Source: Bradyrhizobium rifense
Lineage (GTDB): Bacteria > Pseudomonadota > Alphaproteobacteria > Rhizobiales > Xanthobacteraceae
Assembly: GCF_008123425.1 (NCBI RefSeq)
Contig: NZ_VSSS01000024.1
Span: forward strand, 11,374 to 75,373
DNA: 64,000 bases
Direction: 5' to 3'
In this document: positions 37,193 through 44,972 of the stretch, piece by piece
Numbering within the stretch: position 1 is the first letter of the stretch
Layout: every line of letters starts with the position of its first letter
Made by a program: the position numbers and the translations under genes
Notes under the pieces: model-generated
Database searches by the model: none
The model's input: the letters and a program-made list of their open reading frames with translations, nothing else
What the model was told of the DNA's origin: nothing

Positions 37193-38686
37193 ATGGTCAG
37201 CCCAAAGCATGTCTGCGTGATCGGCGCCGGCGTCTCCGGCCTCGCCACCGCAAAAGCATTCTCCGCCCGCGGCCACCGCGTCACCATCGTGGAGCGCAGC
37301 GCCGATCTCGGCGGCGTCTGGGAGCCGGCGCGCTCCTATCCGGAGGTGCAGACCCAAAGCCCCAAGGATCTCTACCGCTACACCGATCGCGCCATGCCGG
37401 ACTCCTATCCGGAATGGCCGACCGGGCCGCAGGTCCACGCCTATCTCGCCGACTACGCGAAAAGCTTTGGTCTCGACCGCATGCTGCACCTCGACACCGC
37501 GGTCGCCGGCATGGCGCGGCGCGCCGACGGCAGGCCGGGCTGGACGCTCGCGCTATCCGGCAAGGACGGTACGACCACGAACGAGGACTTCGATTTCGTC
37601 GCGGTGTGCACCGGGCAGTTCAACGAGCCGCGCGAGCTGCATTGCCCCGGCGAGGACGGCTTTCTGGCGCAGGGCGGGCAGATCCTGCACTCGTCGAAAT
37701 ACAGCGATCCCGCGCCGGCAAAAGGACGCCGCGTCGTCGTGCTCGGCGGTTCGAAGTCCGCGACCGACATCGCCGTGAACGCGGTGAAATCGGGCGCGCG
37801 CGAGGTCACCATCGTGATGCGCGAGCCGGTCTGGCGCATCCCCTATTTCATCGGCGGGCTCGTGAACTTCAAGCGCATCCTCTACATCCGCGCGCAGGAG
37901 GAGATGTTTCAGGGCTGGGGCATCGGCGCGATGTCGCGCCTGGCGTACCGCGTCGCCGCGCCCCTGATCTGGGCAAACTGGCGCGGGCTTGAGAGTCTGT
38001 TGAAGGCGCAGCTCAAGCTCAACCGGTGCAAGATGGTGCCGAAGGAGCGGATCGAGGACGGCGTCAACTGCTCGGTCCCGATCGCAACGCCCGGCTTCTA
38101 CCCGATGGTCGCCGATGGCCGGATCAAGGCCGTGTTCGGCAGCTTCGACCACTACGAAGGCGACACCATCGTGATGAGCGGCGGCGAGCGTGTGCCGGCC
38201 GACATCGCCGTGCTCGCGATCGGCTACAAGCTCGGCGTGCCCTTCCTGCCGGACGCCTGTCAGGCCAAGCTGGTCGATGCAGACGGGCAGTACCGGCTCT
38301 ACCGGCTGATCGCGAACCCTGATCTGCCCGACCTCGGCTTCGTCGGCTTCAACTCGTCGTTCTGCACCGTGCTCTGCGCCGATCTCGCCGCTAACTGGCT
38401 GGTCCGCTATGCCGACGGGCAACTCGCCAACCAGCCGACGGCGCAGCAGATGCGCGACAACATCGAGATGATGCTGCACTTCAAGCGCGTCGAGCGGCCG
38501 GCCGCCGGCGTCTATGGCGGCTTGTGCGTCGCGCCTTACCACTATCGCCATTTCGACGAGCTGATGACCGACATCGGCGCCAAGACCCGGAAGCGCGGCG
38601 GCCTCGCCGGACACTTCCTGCCGCCCGACGCCGAAGACTATGCCAAATTCCTGACGTCAGCGCCGGAGTACCGGGCGACGGGTTAA
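37193..38686 (+). CDS. Flavin-containing monooxygenase
   Basis: A 497-residue class B-type flavoprotein monooxygenase. FAD motif GAGVSG (11-16), the DLGGVWEPARSYPEVQTQSP segment, and second nucleotide motif LGGSKSATDIAVNA for NADPH. Members oxygenate ketones, amines or sulfur compounds. ATG 37193 is preferred over a TTG 54 bp upstream, since it leads directly into the family start. With the cupin and AraC genes it may form an inducible oxidation unit. Its stop overlaps the convergent TadG-like stop by 4 bp. Confidence 0.9.
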   Translation: MVSPKHVCVIGAGVSGLATAKAFSARGHRVTIVERSADLGGVWEPARSYPEVQTQSPKDLYRYTDRAMPDSYPEWPTGPQVHAYLADYAKSFGLDRMLHLDTAVAGMARRADGRPGWTLALSGKDGTTTNEDFDFVAVCTGQFNEPRELHCPGEDGFLAQGGQILHSSKYSDPAPAKGRRVVVLGGSKSATDIAVNAVKSGAREVTIVMREPVWRIPYFIGGLVNFKRILYIRAQEEMFQGWGIGAMSRLAYRVAAPLIWANWRGLESLLKAQLKLNRCKMVPKERIEDGVNCSVPIATPGFYPMVADGRIKAVFGSFDHYEGDTIVMSGGERVPADIAVLAIGYKLGVPFLPDACQAKLVDADGQYRLYRLIANPDLPDLGFVGFNSSFCTVLCADLAANWLVRYADGQLANQPTAQQMRDNIEMMLHFKRVERPAAGVYGGLCVAPYHYRHFDELMTDIGAKTRKRGGLAGHFLPPDAEDYAKFLTSAPEYRATG

Positions 38687-40251
38687 TTGGTGATGCGGGC
38701 CTCGGCTACCGCATGATTGAACATCGCGTTCAATGCCGACGTGATGTCGGCTGGCGTGTTCGCGGTGTAGAAGAAGCCCGGCGAGGCGCAATTCTGCAAG
38801 CTCGCCGGAATGTTCGGGATATTCCAGTTGGCGTAGTCGTCCTCGTCGCCGGCGAAGGATGTGTTGACCGGATTGATCTTCTGATAGGGAATATAGAGCA
38901 CGGAGATGATGACGCCGCGGTTCTTCAGCGGCGTACATGACGTGGCCGGATCAATCGTCGTGGCATGGTTGCTGCCGGACCAGGAGCCGTTCGGAACGCC
39001 CTTCACCTGCGGATCCTGCGCGCCGTCGGTCACGAGGAAGACATAGGGCAACGTGTTATTCCACGCACTGCCGTCGCCCACGCTCGTGATCAGCGTGTTC
39101 ACACTCGACAACGCCGTGTCGATATGCGTGCCGCCCGAACCGAGATCTGTATTCGTGTTGGTATCAAGCAAGGTCGCGAGGTTCGCGGCTGCATAGTTGA
39201 TGGTCGAGGGGTTGGTCGTCGACCCATTGATGCTGCTGGTCAACGGAAAGTAGGAATAGAGGTAGCGGATGAAGGGATAGAGACCGATGCGGAACTGGTT
39301 CGCCACCTTCGTGGTGCTGTTCGCGGTGACGAACAACTGGTTGACCGCATAGCCAACGGCGTCCAGCCGCAACTGAATGCAGGAATCGGTCCCATCCGTC
39401 GGACAGTTCGCCACTGTCGCGAGGTTGGAGTAAAGCGAGTTCGGCAGGCCGGAGACGATCGAGGACGGCAGCTGGACCCCCATGGGGTTGCTGGCCTTTG
39501 TCTGCAGCAGGCCCTTGTATCCGCTCTGACTGACGCGCGAGATCGCATAGCCGAGACAGTAATTGTTGGTGGGATAGCCTTGCGTTCCCGAATCCGTGCA
39601 GGCGCTGTTCTGCGGCGAGAAATGGCAGGCGAGCGTGCAGCCCGTCGGATATTGCCGGTAGTTGTCGGGACTGATCGACTGCATGCGCTGGGCTTCCGCG
39701 GTGGTCGAGGGCAGACCCATCGAGCCCGAGACATCCAGCGTCAGGTAGAAATCGAGATACAGCGGCAGTGTCGTGGACGAGGACGAATTGCCAGTCACCG
39801 TCAACTTCCTATAGCCGAGAATCTGCATGAAGGTGACAGGCACATCCGCGCTGAACTGCACGTTCGACACGAGCTTGTTGCCGGTCTTGGTGACGGTGCT
39901 CGTCACACCCAGATTGGTGTAGCTGCTGGAGAACGTCGCAGCATTTCCGTTGAAGATGTTATTCGCCTCCGTGACGCCGGCGCCAACCGATCCGTTCGAC
40001 GTCATCGCCATCGCGGCGTTGTAACCAGCCGAGTTCACTGAGATCGAAGCGACGCTTGCCGAATCCGCCGAGCTTTGCAGCTTGGCTTTGATGCGCGTCG
40101 CCATGCTGTAGTCGATCGCACATCCAATCGTCGCGACGATCGGCACGAGCGCGACCGCGAAAGTGACGGCGATATTGGCCTTGGTGTCGTGCTTCAACCG
40201 CGAGATAAGCCGGCCGACATGCTGGATCGTTTCGGGAATTGCCATTGCCAA
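38683..40251 (-). CDS. TadG-like pilus/secretion protein with VWA domain
   Basis: A 522-residue exported protein with a TadE/TadG-type N-terminal helix (about 24-45, ANIAVTFAVALVPIVATIGCAIDYS) and a VWA domain whose metal motif is DVSGS (173-177). Rich in Ser, Thr and Asn, as usual for surface proteins, with several Cys pairs. TadG is normally in a Flp pilus cluster, but no tad/cpa genes lie near here. Other members are thought to be membrane-anchored surface proteins. Role unknown. Confidence 0.85.
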   Translation of the reverse strand: MAMAIPETIQHVGRLISRLKHDTKANIAVTFAVALVPIVATIGCAIDYSMATRIKAKLQSSADSASVASISVNSAGYNAAMAMTSNGSVGAGVTEANNIFNGNAATFSSSYTNLGVTSTVTKTGNKLVSNVQFSADVPVTFMQILGYRKLTVTGNSSSSTTLPLYLDFYLTLDVSGSMGLPSTTAEAQRMQSISPDNYRQYPTGCTLACHFSPQNSACTDSGTQGYPTNNYCLGYAISRVSQSGYKGLLQTKASNPMGVQLPSSIVSGLPNSLYSNLATVANCPTDGTDSCIQLRLDAVGYAVNQLFVTANSTTKVANQFRIGLYPFIRYLYSYFPLTSSINGSTTNPSTINYAAANLATLLDTNTNTDLGSGGTHIDTALSSVNTLITSVGDGSAWNNTLPYVFLVTDGAQDPQVKGVPNGSWSGSNHATTIDPATSCTPLKNRGVIISVLYIPYQKINPVNTSFAGDEDDYANWNIPNIPASLQNCASPGFFYTANTPADITSALNAMFNHAVAEARITN

Positions 40252-40595
40252 GCCCCCGCTCGACTGTTCGATCTGAAGTAACTGAGATGAATTGCAGGAA
40301 GGTGAGACGAAACTGATGCCAGGACCAACACGCGGTAGCGAAGATGAATTCCGCTGGAAGACTCGCGTCGTCCCTGACGAGACGGTGCATTGTGCAGATG
40401 CCGCACTACTTAATCGTAAAGTCGTCTTGCGAATCGGGGGCGCGTTTAGTCAGATCCCTGTCAGCCTCGACGGATTGATCCGTTCTTCTACGGAGTTTTG
40501 GCGCGACGTGGACTGATCAGGAGTTGTGCCTCGCCAAGCTGCATCCTGATGTTTACGCTCCCAGGCGAACGAATCGACTGGCCCGGGAGCCCGCG
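40252..40595. other. 344-bp divergent intergenic region
   Basis: Between the TadG-like gene and the 40596 gene. Somewhat AT-richer than surrounding coding DNA; holds the ACGGAT/ATCCGT palindrome at 40470. A weak TTG-start frame at 40292-40516 has no ribosome site or recognisable family and is not called. Confidence 0.6.
40470..40483. promoter_or_regulatory. Perfect 14-bp palindrome, candidate operator
   Basis: ACGGAT (40470-40475), spacer TG, ATCCGT (40478-40483), 112 bp before the 40596 gene. Confidence 0.3.
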
Positions 40596-41669
40596 ATGCG
40601 ACCACAACGCCACGCAGCCGCGGCCATCGCGGCGCTTACCCTGTTCCTCGCAACGGCTGTCACGGGCGAAGCGCAAACGCTCACGGCAACGCAATCGGAC
40701 GCGCAAGCCGCTTACGATCGCGCGCTTGGTGATTTCAAATCGGTCCTTGCCGAGCGTCGCCGCCAGATCGAGGCGAGGCAGCCGCTGCCCAACCTGCCGG
40801 GCCAGGCCTTGTATCTTGCGCGCGTCGCGGTGATCAGCACGTACAAGGATCTCACCGACGCCCTACCGTCGCGGATCGGCAAACCGAACAAGTTCGAAAT
40901 CCCCCCGGCCTATTTCGATGCCGCAATCGAGCCGCTGGTCGACGAATATGCTGATCTGTTCGAGATCATGGAGGCACCGCCGGCGGGCGCACAGAATTCG
41001 GCAACGCCGTTCAAGGATGTCGTCGATCTCGCTGCAGCGATTGCGCGCGCCAAGGGGCTTGCGCCTGTTCAAGCTGACGCGGCGGGCCGCATCAGCCTCG
41101 GGCTGTTCTTTGCCGAGACCAACGGCAAGCAGAACGTCCGCAATGCGCGCTCGAACACTTATATGGGCAGCCTGCAGACCGGCCCGTCCGAGGACCGCAA
41201 CGGCCAGCGCAAATGGGCGGCCATCAAGGGTGCGATCGCGGCCGTCGATCCCGCGCTGAACGCGCGCGACGACAAGGAGGAGGCACGATCCCGCGGCACC
41301 GATCGCCGTTTCAATCACTGGACCAATGTGCGCGACGGCCTCATGAACGCGCATGCGGAGCTGTTCGCCGAGATCCCCGCGATCGTGAAGACGCTGCCCG
41401 ATCCGATCGACCAGATGAAGCTGTTCGAGCTGATCCAGATCATCCCGACACCGACGCGCTCGGCACTCAAGTCAGGAGACTTGCTGAACTACAGAGTCTC
41501 CGATCCCACCATCATGAAGCACCTGCGCAACAACAGCATCTTCGCCTTCGGCAAGACCGACCGGGCGCGAAGCTCGGCGAGCTTCCGCGAGATTCTCGGC
41601 GCGATGTGGCTGTTCAAGCGGAAGTTCGAGAAGGCGATGGTGAAATACGCGGAGATCAAACCGCGCTGA
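40596..41669 (+). CDS. Secreted hypothetical protein (357 aa), possibly lysozyme-like
   Basis: Starts at ATG 40596 with a signal peptide (about 1-27, ending TGEAQ). The mature protein is helical and charged. A central block (LGLFFAETNGKQN ... NTYMGSLQTG) resembles the Glu-centred motif of lytic transglycosylases (E, then S/N, then G-x-x-Q), but the match is short and I am not sure. The C terminus is basic. Stop to the convergent peroxidase gene is 9 bp. No firm function. Confidence 0.7.
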   Translation: MRPQRHAAAAIAALTLFLATAVTGEAQTLTATQSDAQAAYDRALGDFKSVLAERRRQIEARQPLPNLPGQALYLARVAVISTYKDLTDALPSRIGKPNKFEIPPAYFDAAIEPLVDEYADLFEIMEAPPAGAQNSATPFKDVVDLAAAIARAKGLAPVQADAAGRISLGLFFAETNGKQNVRNARSNTYMGSLQTGPSEDRNGQRKWAAIKGAIAAVDPALNARDDKEEARSRGTDRRFNHWTNVRDGLMNAHAELFAEIPAIVKTLPDPIDQMKLFELIQIIPTPTRSALKSGDLLNYRVSDPTIMKHLRNNSIFAFGKTDRARSSASFREILGAMWLFKRKFEKAMVKYAEIKPR

Positions 41670-41678
41670 CCGAAGCCC

Positions 41679-43025
41679 CTAGTTCTCCACCTTGTAACCG
41701 TCCGTGAGCGTCTTCAGGAAGGCGATGATGTCGGCCATGTCCTGATCCGTCATTGCCGGCTTATCGCCGAGATGACGATCGAACGGCGGATCGGTCACGT
41801 CGACATTGGCATGGTATTTTTGCGGAATGTCATCGAATTTCTGCACCGTGCCGTCGGCGGCGCGCCGGAACACCTTGTCCGGATTGGTGTCGCGGAAATT
41901 GTAGAAATCCATCACCTGCTCGAGGGTGGAGAAGACGCCATTGTGGAAGAAGGCGTGACGCGTCGCCGTATTGCGCAGCGTCGGTGTCAGGAACATGCCG
42001 CAATATTGGGTCTGCTCGGCAACGTCGGTGCGCTGCGGACCGCAGACGCCGAGGTCGAAGTAATTCGGATCGCGATTGTTCGCGAGCGTGGTGTTGCGCG
42101 GCGCGCCGAGCGCCTCGTATTGGTGGTCGGTGAACTGCGGCGGCAGGCCGTCGCGGGTCGGCGCGGAGGTGTGGCAGCCGGCGCAATTCGCCTTGTCTGG
42201 GTCGTTGAACAATTGCAGGCCGCGCAATTCGCTCTCGGACAGCCGGGCTTTGCCCTCGAGCCAGTAGTCATACTTGCTGCTGTAGGGATGGAAGCTCTGC
42301 TCTTCGACCTGATAGCGCGCGACGGCGAACATCGCCTCCGCAATCAGCAGCCGCTGATTCCTCAGCACGCCGGCTCCGAACAGCTCGACGAAGCGGTTGA
42401 CATAGGGCGAGCGGCGCAGCTTGTCGGCGACGATTTCCGCGCTGCCGCCGTCCATCTCGTTGGGATCGAGCAACGGAAACAGCGCCTGGTCCTGAAGCGT
42501 ATCGGCGCGGCCGTCCCAGAACAGGCCGCCCTGCGGCACGATGTTTTGCGCCGATGCAGCGTTGCCGCCTGCGGTCTTGGTCGTACGCGCGGCCTGCTGG
42601 CCGAGCGCGGCCATCTGCGCGAGGTCGATGATGTTGTCGTCGTCGCCCTTGTCCGGGCCGATGCTGAAATTCGGGTGCCGCTCCAGATAGGTCAGTGACG
42701 GCACGGCGCGCGCACCCTGCCGCGACAGGGTGGCGCCGCCGAGCATCACCGGCCCGTCGTTGGGCGGGCCATAGGCGCGATCAGGGCTGTGGCAGGACGC
42801 GCATGACAACGCGCCGGAGGAGGACAGCGAGGCGTCGAAGAAGATCTCCTTGCCGAGCTGCGCCATCGCGGACAACGGGGCAACAGGCGGACGCATGAGG
42901 CGAACCGGGTTCGGGTTCGTGCCCGCCGGGTTCGCCTCTGCAAGTCCTTGCGTCCCCGCTGCAAAGACGGCGCCGGCCAGAGCGAGCAGGCCGGCGCCGA
43001 GGAGCCACGAAGTGCGGCTGTTCAT
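41679..43025 (-). CDS. Di-haem cytochrome c peroxidase / MauG-family protein
   Basis: A 448-residue exported protein with a signal peptide (about 1-23) and two c-type haem motifs: CASCH (75-79) and CAGCH (281-285). The layout matches bacterial di-haem peroxidases and MauG-like enzymes, which reduce H2O2 or carry out protein oxidation in the periplasm. The haem-ligand and calcium regions (GLFWDGRADTLQDQ, NGVFSTLEQVMDFYN) are recognisable. The next gene on the strand is the phosphoesterase, 17 bp upstream, so the two are cotranscribed. Confidence 0.92.
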   Translation of the reverse strand: MNSRTSWLLGAGLLALAGAVFAAGTQGLAEANPAGTNPNPVRLMRPPVAPLSAMAQLGKEIFFDASLSSSGALSCASCHSPDRAYGPPNDGPVMLGGATLSRQGARAVPSLTYLERHPNFSIGPDKGDDDNIIDLAQMAALGQQAARTTKTAGGNAASAQNIVPQGGLFWDGRADTLQDQALFPLLDPNEMDGGSAEIVADKLRRSPYVNRFVELFGAGVLRNQRLLIAEAMFAVARYQVEEQSFHPYSSKYDYWLEGKARLSESELRGLQLFNDPDKANCAGCHTSAPTRDGLPPQFTDHQYEALGAPRNTTLANNRDPNYFDLGVCGPQRTDVAEQTQYCGMFLTPTLRNTATRHAFFHNGVFSTLEQVMDFYNFRDTNPDKVFRRAADGTVQKFDDIPQKYHANVDVTDPPFDRHLGDKPAMTDQDMADIIAFLKTLTDGYKVEN

Positions 43026-43042
43026 TATGACGTCCCGTTGGA

Positions 43043-44740
43043 CTAGTGGTGGTGGTGCTCGTCCGGCGGGCTGACCATCACTGTGCCCGTGGTCGGATCA
43101 AGGAACAGCGCGTCGGTGCGGAAGTCATGGCTGTGATCCTGGTCGAAGTCGAACAGGTCCATGATTGATCCGGAGGTGGCGTCGAAGGAGCCTCCGCCGA
43201 GACGTTGGCCATGCAGCCAGTTGTCTTCGATGAAGCGAACCACCGAAGCCTGGGTCGTATAGGTGTGGCTGACATAGTTGGTCTTGGCGTAGGGCGAGAC
43301 CACGATCAGGGGAACGCGGGTGCCCGGACCGCAGCGGCCGTTGACCGGCTTGCCGCTGAGACCCATCGGCGCCGGCTGCTTGCTCGCGCCGAGGCCGCAA
43401 AGGCCGGGACCGTTGACCTGATCGGCGGTCGCATCATACGAGGCGTTCTTCGGCGCGACGTACTGGTGATCATACCAGCCGTCGGAGTCGTCATAGGTGA
43501 TGATGACGGCGGTCTCGCGCCACTCCGGCTGCTTCTGGAGGAAGTTGATCAGCTCGACATTGCCGGCCTGCTCGTCGAGCGGGTCGGAGTTGCCGGCGTG
43601 ACCGTCCTGGAAGGCGGGCATCTTGACATAGGAGACGGCCGGGAAATTGCCGGCCTTGATCGCGGCATAGAGGTCTTCGAGGTCGTAATTGTGGTTGGCG
43701 GGATCGACCTTGCCATTGAAGTCATGGGTATGGCCGATCGCGTGCACCGAGCTCGGCCGCGCATGGGTGGGGTTGGCCGTCGACGGGTGATACTGGAAGA
43801 AGGCGTGGTGCGGGATGTAGTCGACGATGGTACCGTTGACGTTGGTCGAGAATGTGCTGCGGGCGCAACCGGTGGTGCCGTTGGCGTTCTTGAGGGTCAG
43901 GTCGAAGCCGCCCATGAAGCTGCCCCAGCTGATGCGCTCATCGGTCAACAGGTTACCGATGTTCTTGCCGCCCATCAGCATGGTGCTGGTCGTGCTCGAG
44001 CAGGCGTCGTTGCCCGGATCGGTGTCGCCGATCAGGGTGAGGCCGCCCTGGCCGTCCGCGATCGACGCCGTGGTGCCGATGACCGGCTGCACGCCGTTGG
44101 TCTGGCCACCGACGACTTCCAGCATGCCCGGCGTCGACGGACCGAAGGTGTCGGTCCAGTTGTTGTCGCTCATGGCGAAGTGCTGGGCGTAGTTCCAGAG
44201 CGCGGTGGTGGTGTTGCCGTCGAAATAGCCCATCACCTGGCCGTTGGTGCCGAACGCGCCGGCGCCGCCGGCGGTGCCGCGGCCCGTGAATTTCGGGAAC
44301 AGGTCGTCCTTGCCGTTGTCGACGGCCTGCTGCTCGGGCGTATAGGAGTGGTTCTGCGAGCGCGTGTTGGCCTGGGTGCGGTCGAGCCGGAACGGGTCCG
44401 TCGCGCCGGTGCCATTGGCCGGATTGTTGTTCGGGTTGTTCACCAGCAAATTGGCGTTGGCGAGGTTATTGACCCGGGGCGTATGCGGCTTCGGCACGAA
44501 GGGGATCGAGCCCGTGGGATTGGCCGCGATCGGATAGGTCGCGAAATAATGGTCGAACGAGCGGTTCTCGTTGAAGATGATCACGAGATGCTTGATCGGC
44601 GTTTCCGTATGAATCTCATGCGGATGGCGATGATCGCGGTCGTGATCACGACCGAAATCTTCTGCGAGCACCGGAACGCTGCACGCAAGAGTCGTCGCGG
44701 CGGCGAAAATCGCAGCCGTCGTCAAAAATCTGGATTTCAT
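43043..44740 (-). CDS. Exported phosphoesterase (phospholipase C / acid phosphatase family)
   Basis: A 565-residue periplasmic or secreted enzyme of the phosphoesterase family that includes non-haemolytic phospholipase C and AcpA-type acid phosphatases. The signal peptide is 1-26. The active-site motif NENRSFDHYFATYP (57-70) supplies metal ligands. Downstream motifs include DNNWTDTFGPSTPGM, VIITYDDSDGWYDHQY and GTRVPLIVVSPYAK. Odd features are a His/Asp-rich stretch right after the signal (31-44, RDHDRDHRHPHEIH) and a C-terminal HHHH. It is upstream of the di-haem peroxidase gene and divergent from a YncE-like gene. Confidence 0.92.
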   Translation of the reverse strand: MKSRFLTTAAIFAAATTLACSVPVLAEDFGRDHDRDHRHPHEIHTETPIKHLVIIFNENRSFDHYFATYPIAANPTGSIPFVPKPHTPRVNNLANANLLVNNPNNNPANGTGATDPFRLDRTQANTRSQNHSYTPEQQAVDNGKDDLFPKFTGRGTAGGAGAFGTNGQVMGYFDGNTTTALWNYAQHFAMSDNNWTDTFGPSTPGMLEVVGGQTNGVQPVIGTTASIADGQGGLTLIGDTDPGNDACSSTTSTMLMGGKNIGNLLTDERISWGSFMGGFDLTLKNANGTTGCARSTFSTNVNGTIVDYIPHHAFFQYHPSTANPTHARPSSVHAIGHTHDFNGKVDPANHNYDLEDLYAAIKAGNFPAVSYVKMPAFQDGHAGNSDPLDEQAGNVELINFLQKQPEWRETAVIITYDDSDGWYDHQYVAPKNASYDATADQVNGPGLCGLGASKQPAPMGLSGKPVNGRCGPGTRVPLIVVSPYAKTNYVSHTYTTQASVVRFIEDNWLHGQRLGGGSFDATSGSIMDLFDFDQDHSHDFRTDALFLDPTTGTVMVSPPDEHHHH

Positions 44741-44787
44741 TTTTGTGTGCCCTGAAGGAATGACGGCGCGACCCTAGCGATCACATT

Positions 44788-44803
44788 TGACAGAGCTGTG
44801 TCA
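44788..44803. promoter_or_regulatory. Inverted repeat TGACA-N6-TGTCA
   Basis: Perfect 5-bp arms at 44788-44792 and 44799-44803 in the phosphoesterase/YncE divergent gap. The first arm overlaps a TTGACA. Confidence 0.4.
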
Positions 44804-44808
44804 GTTTG

Positions 44809-44828
44809 ACGCAAGAGACATCTTGCGT
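44809..44828. promoter_or_regulatory. Inverted repeat ACGCAAGA-N4-TCTTGCGT
   Basis: Perfect 8-bp arms with a GACA spacer. It begins inside TTGACG (44806-44811), a possible -35 for the rightward gene, and ends where a -10 would lie, which is a typical place for an operator. Confidence 0.5.
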
Positions 44829-44870
44829 AATTGTTGGGACAAAAAAATTCACGGGCCCGCGCATCGGCAA

Positions 44871-44890
44871 TTATTCCGCGCGTGGAATAA
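44871..44890. promoter_or_regulatory. Inverted repeat TTATTCC-N6-GGAATAA
   Basis: Perfect 7-bp arms at 44871-44877 and 44884-44890 around GCGCGT, 82 bp before the YncE-like gene. Confidence 0.45.
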
Positions 44891-44972
44891 AAAATCGCGG
44901 TTCCGGCATTGTTGCGAAATCGCTCCGGTTACCTTTAGCTTTGTCGAACAAAAACAATCCTTCGGGGGAACC

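Noticed and set aside
40292..40516. Small 74-residue frame in the TadG/40596 gap
   Set aside because: TTG start, no ribosome site, no likeness to a known family.
44787..44811. PhoB box between phosphoesterase and YncE-like genes
   Set aside because: TTTGACA and CTGTGTCA words recall a Pho box, but two 7-bp direct repeats spaced 11 bp are not found.
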